7,061 nt of DNA from Cohaesibacteraceae bacterium (lineage in GTDB: Bacteria; Pseudomonadota; Alphaproteobacteria; Rhizobiales; Cohaesibacteraceae), in the NCBI GenBank assembly GCA_016764535.1, contig JAESRR010000090.1:1354-8414 (forward strand), in the 5' to 3' direction. The notes under the pieces were generated by a model, which was not told where the DNA came from, did no database searches, and was given only the letters and a program-made list of their open reading frames with translations. This document shows positions 6,104 to 7,061 of this stretch, in pieces; position 1 is the stretch's first letter; every line of letters begins with the position of its first letter. Position numbers and translations under genes: made by a program.

Positions 6104-6694
6104 TCATATATGTTGAAGGGCTCTCTTTTTGTAGAGCCCTTTTAATGCTTCAATCGCGGGCTGCAAATTTGGATGCAACCTCAAGGCGGTTTCGTAAGCC
6201 GTAATTCCAAGATCAATTTCACCGATATTCCGATATATGGAACCCAGGCCCAGCCAGGCTCCAAAATGCCTTGGTTCCCGGGCCAGTGTTTGCCTGACAT
6301 CCGCGAGAGACTTTCCATAACTTCGCATCAGAAAGTGCACACTGGCTCTCTTGTTCCAGCCTTCTGTATAGTTTATATCCAGGGATAATATCGCATCAAG
6401 GATGTCCAGGGCTCTGGGAAGTTGCCTCTTTGAGATAAGCAACATGGCACCACGCATCATAAATCTTTGCGTATCGCTACCTTCTTGTAACATCGCAACA
6501 ATAAGTCTGGTCTCGGCAGATTGCGCGTCAACATTTCCGCGAGCGTCTCTTAATTTTTTAAAAAGAGGATCAAGATTCTTACTTTGCAGTTGTGATTCCC
6601 CGGCTTCAACAACCGCAGAAAACTGCAACACAGCAAATGGTGCATAAAAAATCAGGAAAAATCTTAAGATAATAACGCGCATGCGCCTGACCAT
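6104..6694 (-). CDS. Exported tetratricopeptide-repeat (TPR) protein
   Basis: A 196-residue protein from the ATG at 6692-6694, with an N-terminal signal peptide (MVRRMRV, hydrophobic to about residue 28, likely cleavage after VVEA). Three TPR units follow: about 75-108 (MRGAMLLISKRQLPRAL), 109-142 (GWNKRASVHFLMRSYGKSL) and 143-176 (AWLGLGSIYRNIGEI then AYETALRLHP, a near-perfect TPR). TPRs bind other proteins; partner and role are unknown, probably periplasmic. The start is uncertain: an ATG at 6680-6682 also gives a good signal peptide, a TTG at 6716-6718 would extend it, and none has a clear ribosome binding site. It lies 60 bases after rpmJ on the same strand and may be cotranscribed. Its stop is 15 bases from that of the convergent pyk. 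No terminator of its own is visible. Confidence 0.85.
   Translation of the reverse strand: MVRRMRVIILRFFLIFYAPFAVLQFSAVVEAGESQLQSKNLDPLFKKLRDARGNVDAQSAETRLIVAMLQEGSDTQRFMMRGAMLLISKRQLPRALDILDAILSLDINYTEGWNKRASVHFLMRSYGKSLADVRQTLAREPRHFGAWLGLGSIYRNIGEIDLGITAYETALRLHPNLQPAIEALKGLYKKRALQHI
6116..6143 (+). terminator. Pyruvate kinase terminator inside the convergent TPR gene
   Basis: AAGGGCTCT (6116-6124) pairs perfectly with AGAGCCCTT (6133-6141) around CTTTTTGT, followed by T up to 6143. It begins 28 bases after the pyk stop. The bases are also codons for the last residues (LKGLYKKRAL) of the TPR protein on the opposite strand. The minus strand has no T run after the hairpin, so it works for pyk. 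Confidence 0.85.
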
Positions 6695-6718
6695 AAAGTC
6701 AAACGCATGCGTCGTCAA
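6677..6718 (-). promoter_or_regulatory. Possible promoter with twin palindromic operators for the TPR gene
   Basis: On the minus strand TTGACG (complement of 6713-6718) and TATGGT (complement of 6690-6695) are 17 bases apart. Two perfect 10-bp palindromes flank the -10: ACGCATGCGT at 6703-6712, next to the -35, and GCGCATGCGC at 6677-6686, over the expected start of transcription. They share CGCATGCG and their centres are 26 bases apart. If the promoter is real, transcription would begin near 6682, giving a leaderless message from the second ATG. The palindromes are seen directly; promoter and operator roles are inferred. Confidence 0.4.
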
Positions 6719-6754
6719 AAGATGTTTGGAACAAAAGTCCCGTCAACAAGCAGA

Positions 6755-6871
6755 TTAACCCTGACGCGCTTTAAAACGCGGGTTCTTCTTGTTGATTACA
6801 AAGACCTTGCCCTTACGGCGAACAATCTGGCAATCTTTCGAGCGGCGTTTTACGCTGGATGAAACCTTCAT
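6755..6871 (-). CDS. rpmJ: Ribosomal protein bL36
   Basis: A 38-residue basic protein of the large ribosomal subunit, read from ATG (complement of 6869-6871) to TAA. It starts [10 protein letters not shown] and ends [12 protein letters not shown], the standard bL36 beginning and end. Against the zinc-binding form (E. coli type, same length), Cys11 is Ser, Cys27 is Asn and the ligand His is replaced; only Cys14 remains. It therefore belongs to the zinc-independent kind that is usual in alphaproteobacteria, although many of those have 41 residues. AGGAGAG (complement of 6877-6883) is five bases before the ATG. The gene stands alone, away from any ribosomal operon, and is followed by the TPR gene. 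Confidence 0.95.
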   Translation of the reverse strand: MKVSSSVKRRSKDCQIVRRKGKVFVINKKNPRFKARQG

Positions 6872-6883
6872 CACAACTCTCCT

Positions 6884-6927
6884 GCCGCTACTGCGGCCGT
6901 TATCTCCCGAATCAAATTGACTCGAGA
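6884..6927 (-). promoter_or_regulatory. Two hairpins in the rpmJ leader
   Basis: Read on the minus strand, TCTCGAGTC (complement of 6919-6927) pairs with GATTCGGGA (complement of 6905-6913) with two G-U wobbles. Those wobbles would be A-C mismatches on the plus strand, which favours a minus-strand RNA. A second hairpin, GCCGC-AGTA-GCGGC (6884-6897), ends directly at the rpmJ ribosome binding site. Both could affect translation of rpmJ. No known ribosomal-protein leader motif is recognised. Confidence 0.35.
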
Positions 6928-6934
6928 AGAACTC

Positions 6935-6963
6935 ATCATTTTCGGTCCCTATCAGTCGCTCAA
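6935..6963 (-). promoter_or_regulatory. Possible rpmJ promoter
   Basis: On the minus strand TTGAGC (complement of 6958-6963) and AATGAT (complement of 6935-6940) are 17 bases apart; each matches four of six consensus positions. Transcription would start near 6928, giving a leader of about 57 bases that opens with the hairpin at 6905-6927. Consensus match only. Confidence 0.25.
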
Positions 6964-7051
6964 ATAAGCGAATGGAGGGCGAGGATGGTAGGCACCGTCC
7001 TCTGAAAAATCTCTTACTATGGTTCCTTGAACCGTATCAAGGAACCTTTTT
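6956..7051 (+). ncRNA. Candidate small RNA divergent from rpmJ
   Basis: Three stem-loops follow one another on the plus strand and end in a T run: TCGCT/AGCGA (6956-6971), GAGGATGG/CCGTCCTC (6981-7002) and the terminator at 7021-7051. The second has a T-G pair that is allowed on plus-strand RNA but is an A-C mismatch on the minus strand, so the plus strand is favoured. Single-stranded links are GGAGGG-containing and the A/U-rich stretch 7003-7020. No plus-strand gene precedes the terminator within the 960 bases back to pyk. The 5' end is uncertain: TTGACT (6917-6922) could be a -35, but no good -10 follows. No known family is recognised. Confidence 0.4.
7021..7051 (+). terminator. Strong intrinsic terminator with no plus-strand gene before it
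   Basis: GGTTCCTTGA (7021-7030) pairs perfectly with TCAAGGAACC (7037-7046) around a 6-base loop and is followed by five T residues (7047-7051). On the minus strand the bases after the hairpin are not T-rich, so it is a plus-direction terminator. It most simply ends a small RNA beginning between rpmJ and here. Confidence 0.8.
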
Positions 7052-7061
7052 CACCCAAATC

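Noticed and set aside
6719..6754. Terminator between rpmJ and the TPR gene (GGGAC-TTTT-GTTCC on the minus strand)
   Set aside because: The stem has only five pairs with a wobble and no T run follows directly.
1..7061. CRISPR array, insertion sequence, tRNA, rRNA or phage gene
   Set aside because: No spaced repeats, transposase motifs, terminal inverted repeats or tRNA-like cloverleaf were seen on either strand.

Overview
The window looks like chromosomal DNA of an alphaproteobacterium, most likely of the Hyphomicrobiales (Rhizobiales) type with moderate GC. The evidence is a set of families that are largely alphaproteobacterial: a GapR/DUF2312 protein, a DUF1244 protein, an exported DUF1036 protein placed against pyruvate kinase, and an L36 (rpmJ) of the form with most zinc ligands lost. 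I see no mobile element, tRNA, rRNA, CRISPR array or phage gene. Genus cannot be decided from this sequence alone.

Left part (1-3136, plus strand): two cell-wall enzymes in tandem. The first is the 3'-terminal part of a YcbB/LdtD-type L,D-transpeptidase, which makes 3-3 peptidoglycan cross-links; its 5' end is outside the window. It ends in a strong intrinsic terminator. After about 290 bases of non-coding DNA, holding a possible promoter, direct and inverted repeats and a second terminator-like hairpin, comes a MepK/YcbK-type (DUF882, M15-like) endopeptidase, the family that cuts 3-3 cross-links. It carries a C-terminal tail of about 370 residues that E. coli MepK lacks.

Middle part (3161-3840, minus strand): DUF1244 followed by the nucleoid-associated protein GapR (DUF2312), probably one operon, with its own terminator facing the end of the MepK-like gene. 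A 320-base divergent intergenic region (3841-4160) separates it from a plus-strand pair: an exported four-cysteine DUF1036 protein whose stop codon overlaps the start of pyruvate kinase (ATGA). The pyruvate kinase is complete and has the residues of the K+-independent class.

Right part (6104-7061): the pyruvate kinase terminator lies inside the last codons of a convergent, exported TPR protein. Upstream of that TPR gene on the same strand is rpmJ. The TPR gene's start region carries two 10-bp palindromes with the same CGCATGCG core, placed around a possible promoter. Beyond rpmJ, the plus strand ends in a strong terminator preceded by two more hairpins and no gene, which suggests a small RNA divergent from rpmJ.

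Most of the window is ordinary conserved chromosome. The points most worth following are the candidate small RNA at the right end, the twin-palindrome operator, the cross-link maker/breaker pair with the long MepK tail, and the translationally coupled DUF1036-pyruvate kinase pair.
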